This document shows, one piece after another, positions 27,479 through 40,962 of a DNA stretch of 64,000 nucleotides (positions are counted from its first letter, which is position 1; the number at the start of each line of letters is the position of its first letter). This stretch comes from Camarhynchus parvulus (lineage: Eukaryota; Chordata; Aves; Passeriformes; Thraupidae): NCBI RefSeq assembly GCF_901933205.1, contig NC_044600.1:9400501-9464500 (forward strand). Direction: 5' to 3'. The notes below the pieces were generated by a model. The model was not told the DNA's origin and made no database searches. It saw nothing but the letters and a program-made list of their open reading frames with translations. The translations under genes and the position numbers were made by a program.

Positions 27479-30400
27479 TAAATACCTGGTTTTAAAAAAT
27501 ATATTAATTTGTTATCTATCCTACATTCAGTTCCTTCCTGGTAGCCTAGAGTTCTTGGTCATACAATGTAGTGCAACAAATGTGTGTAGCGACTGGAGGT
27601 TTAGTAGATCTGCAGCATTAAACGGAATATCTTAGGAAAAGTTCTCTTACCACCTCATCCCCTTAGTTTTGTGTTTCAGGAAGACAACCATGTTGTTGAT
27701 ATAGCAGTGCTGTTTAGTTGCAATCAGTGAATTGCTGCTGAAGTAAGATCCCTTTTGTGTTGAGGCTACAACCTAGCTGTGTGAAAAGGCATAATTTGCA
27801 AATAATATACTATGTAAGGAAAAACCAGAAACCACTGTTTAGAAGCGACCTTGAGAGGGAGAAGGCTAGAGGGGCTTACTTGCCTCATCTGCCTTGAAAT
27901 ACTGATTTGTTTTCTTACAGTGAGAGTCCTGTGAAAAGCTGAGGAGGCTGTAAACTGACACATACTGTTAGAGCTGAGGGGAGAGAAAATGGAATCAAAA
28001 CACTTGGCATTAGGAGAAATAGCTGAGCACAAGCAGTGCACACATACAATTTGAGCTTTTATTAACAGAAGATGCAAAACAACTTTGAGTATTGCTAATG
28101 TGGTGTTAAGATGCAAAATCTCTTTCAGAAAGACTTGTGCGTGTTCTGCATTTTAAAAAGCATTCCTTTACCAATAGTAGTTCCTGGATATTTGTTTTAC
28201 TGATGTATCCAAATTTGATTCTATACAAGTTTTATTGTAAATTATTAAAAATGAAAGGAGTTCTCTTCCAAGGTAGCTAATGCACTTTGCAATGTGGAGA
28301 TGTATGTCTGCACATGATCTAATGGACTGCTGAATGCAGTGTATGAACTTCATGTCATGAACAGGTTACTTCTCACAGTTTGCAGGTTTATACTCACAGT
28401 GTAAAATGGTCAAAGAGGAAGCATTGTACTGAAATAATGAAGTACTGGAGTACAGAAAAATTTTTTCTTTAAAACAATGATATGTTTTGAATAACTTATT
28501 TATTTTTTTATTTGCAGGAGATAGGATAGTTCTTACATTCATGTCCCACTGTATATTTTGAGAAAGTTGATGGTTAAAAAATATACAGTAAGGAAATATT
28601 TGGACAAATTTTGGATTGATATTCTAACATATCCCCCATGTGACTGCTTCTTGGTAGTGCAGTGTTACACTCTCCAAAGGACTTTGAAGTAGAACCTTTA
28701 AAACTTTTGCAGTGGGTTAATTATGTAATATACAATAAAAATACTTGGTAAAGTGGGAAAAAATGGTACATAAAATCGTGTGTCTACTTTGCATCTTATT
28801 TTACTAATCCTATCCAGCTTCAACAGCTCTTACAACAAACATCAGACTATTAATCCTTAATCAGTGTAATCCCTTCAAGAGCCTGCATCTCAAGCACAGT
28901 TTCCTAAATATCAATTATATGGATTTAAACTAAATACATTGAACTGCTTGGGTGATTCATTATTAATTGTTTTTTAAAAGTTGTTACCAGCTCTTCCCCC
29001 ACCAACAGAACTGATCCACACACTTCTTCAGTATATTTAGTCAGTGTTCTACTCATCTTCTGACATCTAATGGTTTTTGTCAATGCTTATTAAAAGCTGT
29101 GGCAATTTTAGTAAAGTGGGATGGTCTTCTGTAGTACAGAGCTGCTTGTTCCAACACCCATATTACCAGTGTAGTAAAATTGGGAAAACTTAAATCTCTG
29201 GAGAAACTGTAGACCAAAGAAGATGTACCTACAGTAACCTATTTAAAAGCAGAAGATGTGAAAAAAGAAACAGACGAAAGAAAATGAAAAGGTGACCTTG
29301 TCTGTACTGTGTCAACCATCTTATAATACTGTTGATAAGAAAAGAATACAGCGAGTCCAAGTCACCAGTCATAAGCTTCAGCAGCTCAAAATACAAAAAA
29401 ACCCATCAGAACAGTTATTCTTTTGAGTGTGGTACCAATTTTCTTTGAAAATCAGACCACTTATGTGTATCAGTGCATTAGGATGAATTAATAGCTCCTC
29501 ACACTACCTGACCAAAATTCCAGGCTTTAACCATATCTTCATTTCCTATGGGAGTGGCAGATAATTTCAGTGTGCTGCCATATCCATGAAAGAATTCTTT
29601 CCACAACATTTTTACCTCACTTGGAGATAAGCATATATTGTCTCCCGTGCTGTCACACAGCCATTTGATCAATATTTGCAATTGGCAGAGTTCCACAGGA
29701 GAGAAACCTGCAGTGACTCTGCCTTCACTGGGGAGGGAGGCTGAGGCTGACTTTGTGGTGGGATAGGTACAGGAGCTGAGAGGAAATTGAAGGAAGGAGC
29801 ATGTGTAGCCTGAGCCTAGTGCCTGTACTAGTCAGTATCCATAAAATAATACTTTTCATTCTCTTTTGCATTGATTTGTATGATAATGACTGTAGTAAGT
29901 GTTCCTGTGTGCAGGGATTGAGGGGGCTCTGCTCAGAAAGACTTAGGTTCTTACTGTGCAGCTGCACATCCCGTTTGATGCAATCTGGTGCATTCCAGAG
30001 GAGAAAAAAAACCTCTTCTGAAGTATTCTCATGAGCCTGAGAAAAATAGCCCACCTCTGCTACGGCAGATTTGGCAATATCCCAACCTGGGAACAAACTT
30101 GTTTAGAGGCAGAAGAAAATTCCTGCCCTAAGCCCCTCCCTCTCATTTCTTTTTCAGTTAAATGATGCATAATCTGATTTATGTACATGTATTCCCTGTT
30201 TTGCTGCTAGCACCAAGGCCCTCTCTGTATATTTAATTTACACACATTCATACAGTATTTATCCACTCTGTATTTATCTGCCCACTTATTTATTTAGCTG
30301 TATGATATCTTAACAGAGAACAAATGCAAACACAGATGAAAATTCCAGTGTATTTAAAGGTGAATTGAAGTTTATCAGTTGGCTCCAGGGAAATTATTAC

Positions 30401-31489
30401 ATTTCTTAAAATATACAGCTTTTTGCTATCAGTAGAAACAGAAAGCAAGCTGACTTGACCTATGAATTTATAAAATCAAAATCAGGTTATATTTTCTTTA
30501 AAAATGCTCATGTAGGGAGTGAGCTAGCTTTTTCAGAACAATATGAATATGACAACTCGAATATATAAATTTGTCACTGAAGCAATATCTCCCATGCATT
30601 GCTCATAATCTGATGAAGGATGTTGGTGTTAATGCTGAATTGTGTGTATAGTTCTGTAGATCACATTCCCTAGAAATAGCCCACGTCTGTCGTTCTGCTC
30701 TGCACTTGTAGTGCACTATACTAACACTGCTCCAGCCTCTGCAGTGTCAGCTCATTAGCACACAGATCTCATATTCCCTCTCTGCACTGTCATTGCAAAA
30801 AATTGCTGTTGTACACCTTTACAGCCAACAAATGTGCACTTGCCTTATGTACGATTTTCAAGAAATATTTAAGAAAGTAAACTAAACCTTATGTATAGTC
30901 TCCCTTGAATTTCTCAAAGCATTTTTTAATGAAAAGCATAGTTTTCATTAAAATCTGTTGATCGTGTCATGACAGTGGTGGGATGTGTGCAGATGAAAAG
31001 GGGCTGTGATTGTAGAATCTAATTAATCTATGGATAGATTCCATCTCTCAGCTAAATCTAACCTATCAGCTGCAAATTCTTGTCCCATTAATTTTTCTGA
31101 GTTTTTTTCTTATGTATCTTCTAAATCCAGAAAGCTTTTTGTATTTTACCAAATATAGATAGGTAGTGGGTTTTTTTTTATGAGCATTCATTTTTCAAGA
31201 GACCAAAAAAAAAAAAAGAGGATGCAAAGACACGCTAACCTTAGGCTGCTAAAATCCTGTAGGTGGTTGTATCGGCACTTTCTTGAAGGGGTCTGATTTC
31301 AGACTTATAAAAATTTAGTTTAGCATCCTTGCAGTCCTTGTGTTTAATCCTAAAAATTCAGCTTGGAAGATTTTAATGGGAAAACTGCATGTTCATTGTT
31401 GTGGCAGTGTTGCAGAAAATGATACCTCAGGAGTAGTAGCAGGCAGTTTTTGCAGTTTAACTGAGCTGCTCCCTGTCCCAAGGCACAGG

Positions 31490-31553
31490 TGTGGGGGTGT
31501 GTGAGCTCACTCTCACCCTCGCTCGCACTCGCGCACACGTGCACAGGCCCACG
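31490..31553. other. Small CpG cluster with a CACGTG E-box in intron 2
   Basis: A local group of CpG dinucleotides in otherwise CpG-poor intron. It includes the perfect 10-bp palindrome GTGAGCTCAC at 31501-31510 and an E-box CACGTG at 31536-31541. It is far too short to be a CpG island. It could be a remnant of a GC-rich repeat or a small regulatory site. Confidence 0.4.
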
Positions 31554-31820
31554 TTTTCTTTAGGTGCTGTTCAGCATTTCTTTATGCCAGTGGGCAGATA
31601 ATTTGCTTCCCTTGCATCTGTGTGCTCTTTGGCCAGCTGGCAAAGGACACTGATGCTGCAAGTGGTCAGCTCCCTTCTGCCAAAAGCATAAGCATGTGTT
31701 GCTGAAAGCATTGCCAAGTTCGGGCTGGGTACTGCTGGTTCTGCAGGGAGCAGCGAGCACAGGAGAGATGCCTGAACTCTCCCAATATGGAATATACTCT
31801 GGTTTCTCCAGTGTTCTATG

Positions 31821-31848
31821 GTATAACACCTGGAACCAGGTGTTATAC
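31821..31848. repeat. Near-perfect 28-bp palindrome carrying two E-boxes
   Basis: GTATAACACCTGG (31821-31833), spacer AA, then CCAGGTGTTATAC (31836-31848), the exact reverse complement. Each arm contains CACCTG/CAGGTG, the E-box recognised by ZEB and SNAI repressors and by E-proteins. The arms stop abruptly on both sides. In RNA it would form a 13-bp hairpin with an impossibly tight 2-base loop, so some opening of the stem would be needed. Confidence 0.85.
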
Positions 31849-34708
31849 ACAACACTACTCATTACAGACCCCTGAAAAAATGCCATTCGTGCTGCAAAAT
31901 GCGCTCAAGTATTGTGTGTAACTGCTGTATGACCAAGAAAAACAGCTGGCTTCAGTTTAGGGGTCAAAGTTTTTGCATTATTGGGTCTAGGTGTAAACAT
32001 GAAAGTTGTGTTCCTACTAATGTTTGTTTCCACTTCATGGCAGAGCAGATGATTTGTCATTAAACTTAATGTGATCTCAGTTTTAGCAAAAGGAACCATA
32101 CCACTTTCAAACTATATTTTATTATTTCTTAAATTAATTTCAGAATAAGCTTACTCTCCTCTGCTGCGTGCATTACATTGATGTACTGTTTAGATGTTAG
32201 GGTGCCATTTAACTCACACAGCAGAGATGAAAAAGTAACTTACATGGATGGACACTTTTTTGAGAAACTCTGAGTTCATCAAATGAATAAAGAGTAAAGC
32301 ATGGTAAAGACTGCCATTTACTTAGAAAGACTTTGCAGATGCAGATATGAAATTGTTCTGTTTTTCTATATATCATTGGCCCTGGAAGACCCATGGGGTT
32401 ATTAGGGCAGGTTGGAGAGCTACTGATTAACTACACCTTCCCATGAAATGTATAACAGCTGGAGTTTATCTCTGGGAGGAAATGGAGATGCCATGATGGG
32501 AAACTAGCCTGTGACAGAAGCTTTTAACAACCACAAAAAAAGCCCCACAGTTTTGTTGAAGGCTGATTTGGGAGCTTGTCCAAGAGCTGCAGAAAACAGT
32601 GGGTTTCTTTCCTCTGGGTTCACTGTGTTCAGTGTCTGGGAGGTGGGAGGCCATCCTACTGCCAGTGTAGGACTGTTATGCAAGAAGGTGTGAAATGAGA
32701 GCTGATGTATTTTCAGTGTTTCTTTATTGTCACAAACCATCGATTTAACATTTTCCATTTAAAGTACATATTTTATCATTACCACTTTTAGAATGCTAAT
32801 TTTGATTTAGTTCGGCATCCTTAAAATGTTTTAGAATGTGTTATTTTTGAAACATCAACACTGTTTTCATCATTCATTTCAAACCCAGCCAACCCATATA
32901 AATGAAAACCTGTGTTCATTTATTGTGAGAAAGGTGTTATGTGAATTGGTTTTTGGCATTTAAGTTACAACCTGAGAGCAGTACTTTCTGTGCTGCTGGA
33001 GAGCAGAGATCACTGGAAGGCCATCACCCCTTTTCTAAGGAAACTCATAAGGCAGCCTAAAATCTCTGTACCTATTGTCAGGAGGTTTGCTATATGAAGG
33101 CTTGTACTTCCACTGGAACAACGTGGTTATCTAAAGCCAAAAATTTAGAAATGATTGATGTAGATAAAACCACTTTCTGTGAAGCTGTGATGATCACAGC
33201 AGTGAAGCAATTTCCAAATTTCACCCATGGAGATTCTTTTCTTCTAAATATGTATGCATTATATTTCCTGTCAGAGCCAGAGGCTTCCCTCTGTTGTATC
33301 ACCTGCTTTATATTATTGTTGATTTTCGGAATATCAGATGCCTTTGAAACGTCAAATTTGAAATAATCTTTGAGTTTTCATGTGCAGCCATCTGATGGAG
33401 ACTCCAGGGCAGACGCTCCTGCTCTGCTGCTTGTAGCCATTGCAGCTGGACACTAATAACTACCACACAGCCTCACAGTGCACACTCCAGCCTGACTCTG
33501 TTGGGAAGTTTGGAGACATTTCTGTATCAGCAGATGCAGAATGCAGGGTTCATTTTATTAGTGCACAGCAATGTGTGAAATATTCAAAGGCAGTGAGTAC
33601 CCTTTCAGCTGGTCTCACAAAGATGTGTTAGTGGTGGTACTATTGTATATGCATAGAGCAAGAGAGAAACAGGTGATGGGGTTTCTGCGTAAAGGGAAAG
33701 AGTGAACTAGGAATGAGTTATGTCAGTGAATCCACTGAGCAGTCATTCCTGCATATCCTTGCCATTGTGTCTGAGGCTCTGGATCTATTTTATCATCTTA
33801 ACTGTTTCTAAAATAGCAAGTGGCAATGTGCAGCCCTGACACAAACACCACACAGGAGCCACAGAAGCCCTTAATGCGTGAGGATCAATCTGCAGAGACA
33901 GTGCTGTGGATAACTTGCCCAGGCACTTGTAGAAAGGGTGAATTGCTTTCCTGGAATGGACAATAGTGCAGGTGAGCACTCTTCTGCTGGAGTGGAGTGA
34001 CCTATCTGGTCACTTGTATGTAATTATTTTGCTAGACTGTTTGGATGTTTCAGATTTGCTGCAAGTTTTTTTGCTTGTTTTGTTTCAAGTGCAATTTACG
34101 TGTTTGCTTTCAGTCCACTTATAACTTAAGTGATTGGCTTTGAATGCTTGGTCCTGCCCTTGTGTTGGGCTGATATTTGCTGGAGCTTGTTCAAATGCAA
34201 TGTTTGAAATTCTGGTCAAGAATTTAAAAAATATGTAGGGCTGTATGGGTGCTTCAATAGCTTGAGAGTTTTTTAGTAAAAGGACTGTCTTTAAATGATA
34301 TGCTGCCGTCTGGGTAAGAGATAGCTCGTGTCTGATGGTGTGTACTCTGTGCATAGTCACTCATTTTGTGTATACTTAATTATTTTCACACATCTTTCTC
34401 CTGGGCTGATGTGTGGAATTGTGCTTGCTGATTTCACCATGGGGAGTTTTGTCACATGCAAACATGAAACATTTGGGCCTAGCCTATCTGGTAAAGGGAC
34501 TGAACTTGGGAAATGGAATCATCTGGTGGCTCACAGCATGATTTGGATTAAGTTGGACTGTCCTTTAATAGCATGGTTTTGCTCTCTCTTATACAAGGGT
34601 AGTGAAATTTCCGTCTGTCTCAGAGGTACTGAAAGGCTGTTTCCAGTAAAAAACTTGGAGAGCTTAGGCTAGCAGCACGTTCTTTGATTTATTGGTCACT
34701 TCTTCCAC

Positions 34709-34795
34709 TTCCTAAAAAAGACAAACCCAAAACCAAAAAACAACCAACAAAATGAGAAAAAAACAAAGGAGGAAAAAAATCCCCACCAAAATCCA
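34709..34795. repeat. A/C-rich low-complexity tract in intron 2
   Basis: A stretch dominated by words such as AAACCCAAAACC and CAACCAACAAAA, similar in flavour to the tracts at 7141-7310 and 57868-57970. No coding content. Confidence 0.65.
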
Positions 34796-36977
34796 GCCTT
34801 GATCTTGTTGAAAGATGAATTGAAATTGGCAATTACAAATTTGCTGTCCTTGCTGTAAGAAGATGTTCATTCCCACTGATGGACCTGGGAGAACGTGTCA
34901 CAGCCGTACAGCAAACCAATCTATCACTTGGCTAAGGAGGAGTTTTCAGCTCTTTACCTGAAATAAGCAAAGCTGTTGGAGAAAAAAATATTTGATACTG
35001 AAAAGTTTTTTGTCTGCTATGCCCTTTGGGTCTTTATAATAGGTCTGGTCCATGACACTGCAGCACAGCAAATGCCCAATTCTTGCCTACCTGACCCCAC
35101 ACTCTGACTGTTTATTTGAGTGATGGAGAAAGACTTGTCTTTACCAGAAGTGCTGCTGTCTGTTGATTCCTCCCAGTGAGGTGTGCTGTAATCACTATCT
35201 CACAGCTGCTAACTTTGCCAAGAGATGTGCAGCAGTGCATTTCAGGGGTGGCTGCCTCCCGTGATTTCTTTGTCTCATTTCCATTTCAGAGATCTTAGTC
35301 TGATATGGGTGCTGCAGCCCACTTAGTGAACATGGATCAGGTCTTGTGGATCACAGGGTTGCTGCATCATGACACACATCTTGATTTGTCTTTGTACTCT
35401 GCTATGCATGCTAAATTCCCTAAAACTTTTTGGTGGTTGTCATTGTTGTAATTTGTGTTTTTCTGCTGAGGGGGAGCTGCAAGGGGGAAGATGGCCTGGG
35501 GAGAAGTAGTAATAGGAAAGTTTTATCAGGTGATGAACTTTTTGTAGTCTTTCTGCAGGGGAGCATGGGGAAACACAGGTTTTTACCAGTTACAGAGGTT
35601 TTGTCTTCTTAGACTTTACCTCTTGTGTCACCAAGTTTGAATTCTAATGAAGTCTACTGGTCAGAAAACTCAAGTTCATGCATTCTTTTTTTCCCAGCAG
35701 TTAGATGAGAGCTAATTAGTGTCTATTGATTTGCAAAGGACTGACCCCAACTCTAACCCTGGATTGACTCAAAACTGTTAGGGGGATTCTAAATTATCTA
35801 GCAAGTTTAATGTACTCACCCATCTTTCTCTGAAGTGTTTGTGCAGTGGTCAAGTAGCATCTCCAGAGTGGCTTCACTACTGTTGTGGAATATGTGAAAA
35901 GCACTTGAACATAAGGAAGTGCTGAATGAGCAAGCATACTGCACAATACCTACTATCCAGCTCTGAATTTCTTTTTTAAAAGATTGCTTTTTGTGCCTAT
36001 TTGCTTATGACTTCTTGATGAATAGAAAATGGGCTAAAGAGAAAAAAGGTACATGATCATAATGTGCCAGCTAATCCTATTTCTTTCCTATTTCAGCCAT
36101 GTCAGCAGAGTGATTCTCATGACTAATGATAGTTTTTATATATTTATATTGAATGCCTCGGCCAGCTCAGACCTACTTCCTCTATAGAACCATTATCCCA
36201 CTGTTCTGTGCATCCCAGAAACTAATTGTATATCCCAGAATATCATGACTGAAATGATGGGAGCTATGTGACTTGCTAATCTTTCATTTCAGATGTAGTT
36301 CCAAAAAGATTTTAAAGATTTAGATTGGGATCAACCAGAAAATGTGAGAATTAAAATAAAAGCTTTTTTAAATAGTTTCAGACCTAAAAAAATTACTCAG
36401 CTTCAATTGAAGTCTAATATTTTGGTTTGGAAATTATTATTTCTGTTTTGTGCATTTTTTTCCTGGTTGAAACAATTTGGTGAAGCTTATCCAAGTTAAC
36501 AAAATGTTTTTGCAGGCATGAATCTGCTTTTTTTCATATAAAAGCACCTGTTCTGTCCAATTTTTATAACAACATATAGATTATGGATGTGAATATAAAA
36601 TTGTGTGTGATTTGGAAGAAATCCTGGTTTTTTTCAGGGTATATAGTACAAACAGCTTGTGATGGATTTTATGGATAGACAACTTTTGTCAGTCAAAGTG
36701 TGTATAGCATGTCTTTCCACCCCATCTACAGGCAATTTACTCTATTACCTGGAGAGGCAATGAGATAAGCCCAAAATTGATCAAAATGAGACCTGTTAAC
36801 CCTCCTGAAGTTTTCCACTACTCCAGTTTGGCGCTCCAGGTGCAGAAGCTGCTCTAGAGCATGGATCAGTGTAGCTTTCTACATGCAGAGGGCAGTAAAT
36901 GTTGTGAAGGTTTCTACAACTGCAGTGTCCTGTTTCAAAGGTGTGTGAAGTGAGCTGATGTTGCTCTGTCTGGGCAG

Positions 36978-37063
36978 GTGCCTGAAGCCTTCTGATGTGG
37001 TAAGGTGTTACTCTGGGTGAATGCTTAAAGCCTTCTGAAATTGTGTGGTGACACTCTGTGTAT
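36978..37063. repeat. Diverged 43-bp tandem duplication
   Basis: AAGCCTTCTGA occurs at 36985-36995 and again 43 bases later at 37028-37038. The following GTGGTAAGGTGTTACTCTG in unit 1 resembles GTGTGGTGACACTCTG in unit 2. The two units are noticeably diverged, so the duplication is old. Confidence 0.65.
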
Positions 37064-40000
37064 TGTGACTGTTTCTGCTGTGACAGTAAAGATACATGCT
37101 GGGGTCTTCCTCTGATGTGATTTACACCAGGGTAGATTTGGAGTAGCTCTGTGAAATCACTAAAGGCTAAAAGCAGAGTGGTCCCTCCTGGGGTGTTCCT
37201 GGCTCTAAGTAGGGACTGTGGGTCCAGGACAGCCAATGGATTCTTCAGGGCACACCCTGAACATCTTAATCAATAGCACACTCTTCCTCCAGGGCTGTGC
37301 AGGTTGTCCAGACCGTTGACTTCAGCAGCTAACTGAATGCACCCTTGTGTTGCATTGTATGTTGTTTCCTTCTGGAACTTTAGGAAATTTAGCAAAATGA
37401 TCACGTTCAGCAGTAGTAAGTGTCCCCTTATAAATGATGCTGGGTATCTCAGAAGTATCTGTAATAGACTCTGTAGAGCAGAATCTGCCAAGGAAAGATT
37501 TCGTTTTTCAGTTGAAACAAAATAGTGTAAATCAAATGGTCTCCAGTGGAAAGTGCTGACCCTGCTTTTAGCAGAACTCACTTATACCATATCTACTTTC
37601 AGATTTCCTATTTTTTCCCCCCTTTCCCAACCACAGATATATTTTTTGTAGCTGTGAGGCTTTCACTACTTTTTTCTGCATCAGTTTATGTATTTTGCAA
37701 TTCTTTTATGAATAGAGGCTGTGTGACATTAACCACCGTAGACTCTTCTGTGAAATTTAACTCCTTGTGTCTCTTAGGTGCTTGCAAGAATAGTGATAGT
37801 CTTGACTGAAAAACATTGCACCTTTTTCTGAGTCATTCTAGAGATAATTCAAAAACAAGTGTCTGGTAGAACAGGGTCTTTTGACAGAAGCATAAAGCTA
37901 GCATTTTAATTTATTTTCATGTGTAAAAACACACTGTTGTTTTTTATAAATGGGGAACCTATTGTGGGTAGTGATGCTAGCTCCTGCATCCTGGTCAGGT
38001 TCCAGCTTGGATCAGCATCAACATAAATCAGTTATTCTCCTGAAAGCTTTATTTAGATAAATTATCTGCACTTCCTGTCTTAAATTCTTATTGTGTTGTT
38101 CTGCAGTGATAGCCCCTGTTTCACATAAGATGCTTTAGAGATTTGAGGCAATCTCTGCATACGCTGGAGGATACAATTTGATATTAAAGTATATTTTCCT
38201 TGCGGGCTTTTCGGCAAAGATTCTGTGCTTCCTTGGTACTGTCTGGAGATTCTCTGTGTTAATAAGAATTGTTTTGTTAATTGATTCCAGAATCTGCTGC
38301 ACTGGAATAGTCTGCCTTAGTTAGGATCTCCACATGAATTTTAAAATGGCATCTTTCTGGACAAAATTCTGCTTTTTACTATGTTATCTCTAAAACTGAT
38401 TATATCAGCCCAGTCTATTTCTTCTATATGCTGGGTTGATTTCAGTTTACAGCAAAATTTTCTATAGGGGGATTAAAATCAAAATTATTTGTATTTTCAA
38501 GAAGCTTGGGTAAAGCTGTGTATGAGATATGAATCATTTCAGTTTCTCAGAGATTCAGCTCTGTAACTGAATGTGTGTGGAGTACACTTGAAAAAGTATC
38601 TGAAAACCCCAAAACCAGGAGACCTTCTGCAAAATGGGTGTGAGAAGGGCAAAAGTGGCATGAGAGTCTCCCCTGCTAGCCTGGCTGCCTCATTCCTGGA
38701 TGAAAGCAGCTGTAGAAGTGTAAAGCATTAAGATCAAACCTCCTGGATAATCAGGACTGTGACTTTGTTCTGCGTGACAGAGAAGGGCCTGCGGTTCCTG
38801 CTGCTGCTGCCTTTTCCACTGAGCCTGCCAGCAAAAGGATCAATTAGTGCCAACTGCAGGAGTGCAGCTCCCTTACAAAGGCCTGTGTCCACTGAGAACT
38901 GTTCATTTAAGCTCCCATTATGAACTTCAGGTTAATAACAGTGCATGCTGCTACCTCATCATTTACCTGAAACTGAGACTATTTTACCAGTTTAGCCGTC
39001 ATCCTACCTAGCTCAGGTGCTTTTTTGCAACTGAGTCCAACTTTAAATCTCCAGGAGAAGTGGATCATGTTGTGCTGTGATGATTACAGTTACAGTGTGT
39101 AGAGATTTATTGGCAATATAGAATAAAAAGTAGTAACTTTAAAATATTGATGATCAAAGATGTGCAGCTTGATAAATTCACCCATTCTTAAAAGCTGGCT
39201 TTTCTTTATGAATGCCTGCAGACAATTTTACTTAATACAATCAAGGCTTTCAGTTTAAAACAGCCACAACCTGCTTAATTTCTCAGAGGTATAGTGGATG
39301 TGAGGTTCCCCTGTTTCTCCACTGGTAAGTGTTCCCTTTTCAGAGAAGTTGGCGCTATTAATCCTTTTGCTGTTGGTGGTTATGCTGAAAACATCCCACT
39401 GCAATGCTGCCTTAGTGTGGCTGGGCATGCTGATTGTCATTAAACTAGCAATAAGCTTGTAAATTGGATAATGCTACAAGTTGAAGATTATTTTAATTGC
39501 CAGGATATAAATTTTCTGAGCAACAGGCTTTAAGGCTGAAAAGTGATTTCTGGATATGGATGGAACAATGTGACTTCTGAAGCTTGGTGCAGCAGCAGTT
39601 TGATTACCTGGGTAATTAAACAGAGCAACACACACAGATGTGCTGTTGCTTCCTGCTCAGACTGTTCAGAGGGCTTGGGCACTTCTGCAGAGCTCATCTG
39701 ATGGATTTTCTTTGGAGCGTTACACTCCATGTGAAGGAGCTGAGGTGATGGCCTTGGCTCCCATTCATGATATCTGCAGAAAAGAATTGCTGCAGTCTAG
39801 TGGTGTATTGAGCTCTCTGCAGTGGTGGCTCATGGCACCACAAATCCTGTCTGGAAGCCAAGGAATGCCAACCTCTAGGTTCTTGGGAAAACTGATCTTT
39901 TCTCTGTGTTCCCTAGAGCACACACCAGGCATCTTGTAATTCTTACAGTGAAATAAGGTAGAAAACCTGTAAGAATTCCTGATGGTTAGGAGATTTTCCT

Positions 40001-40926
40001 GCAGAAGCAGGAGACATGTGCCTCAGCCCAGGGCTGGTGACCCACCGATGTGCAGGGTCACATGCTAGGCAGCAGTGGTGTTGCAGTAACTTGCCCAGAG
40101 CCCCGCAGGGCTGCCAGGGAGAGACTCACTATGACCACAGCAACTGGATCTTTTTCACTTCAGGGCTTTAGAAGCTTTCTTTGGGATCTGTACTCCACAG
40201 GGATGTGGTTTTTCCCTTTAGTCAGCTGTCTTTATTCCTTTTTCTATATTCTCTGTTCTTGCTTTGCTTTTATGGATAGGAGCATAATTTAAAAATGAAA
40301 AAAAAGGAGCTATTTCACTTCCCAGAGACAGTGAACAGGACTGTGAATGGCGCCTTCTGTTCCCCGTCTGCCTGGGTTCACCTCGCGCCCATCAGCCTTG
40401 GCATTAGTCTCACTCACACGGAGCTGTTGGGTTTGTTTTGCTCTCAATAACTCTTTTGAGAGTGGGCAAGTTTCACACTGAAGTAGTTAAAAACCCCAAA
40501 CTTGGTCACATTTCCTTTTAAGTGACATTAGTGTAAGTCACCACCCAGGCTGGGTTTGCTCAGATCACTGGAGCTTTCTGTGAATCCAGTTTGACTTTTG
40601 AGATGTTTACCATCCTTGAGATCATGTGAGTTTCCTGCAAAGCTGGAACTGCTGAAGCACTGGAGGGATCCTGGAGCTTTCAGTGGGGCTTGTATGTAAA
40701 TACAGTAACTGTGTGAATGAAAAACCAACAGTAAAATTCATCATCATTTCTTTAGTTTCTTGAAGGCTGCCATGCCTTCTGCACTGATATGAGACTTCTG
40801 CAGCTCCCAGTGATGAACCCCCTGAAACAAATGACTGAGATTAGTATTATTTATAGACAACCACAGAGATCATTCATCCTTCTCAAGCTGTTTATTTTTG
40901 GGCAGCCCAGTGAAACTGATGAAATT

Positions 40927-40962
40927 GCCAGTTGTCTGAAATGCTGCTGCCAGTTGTTTGAA
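40927..40962. repeat. 22-bp spaced direct repeat
   Basis: GCCAGTTGTCTGAA at 40927-40940 recurs as GCCAGTTGTTTGAA at 40949-40962 with one change. It is a minor local duplication. Confidence 0.65.
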
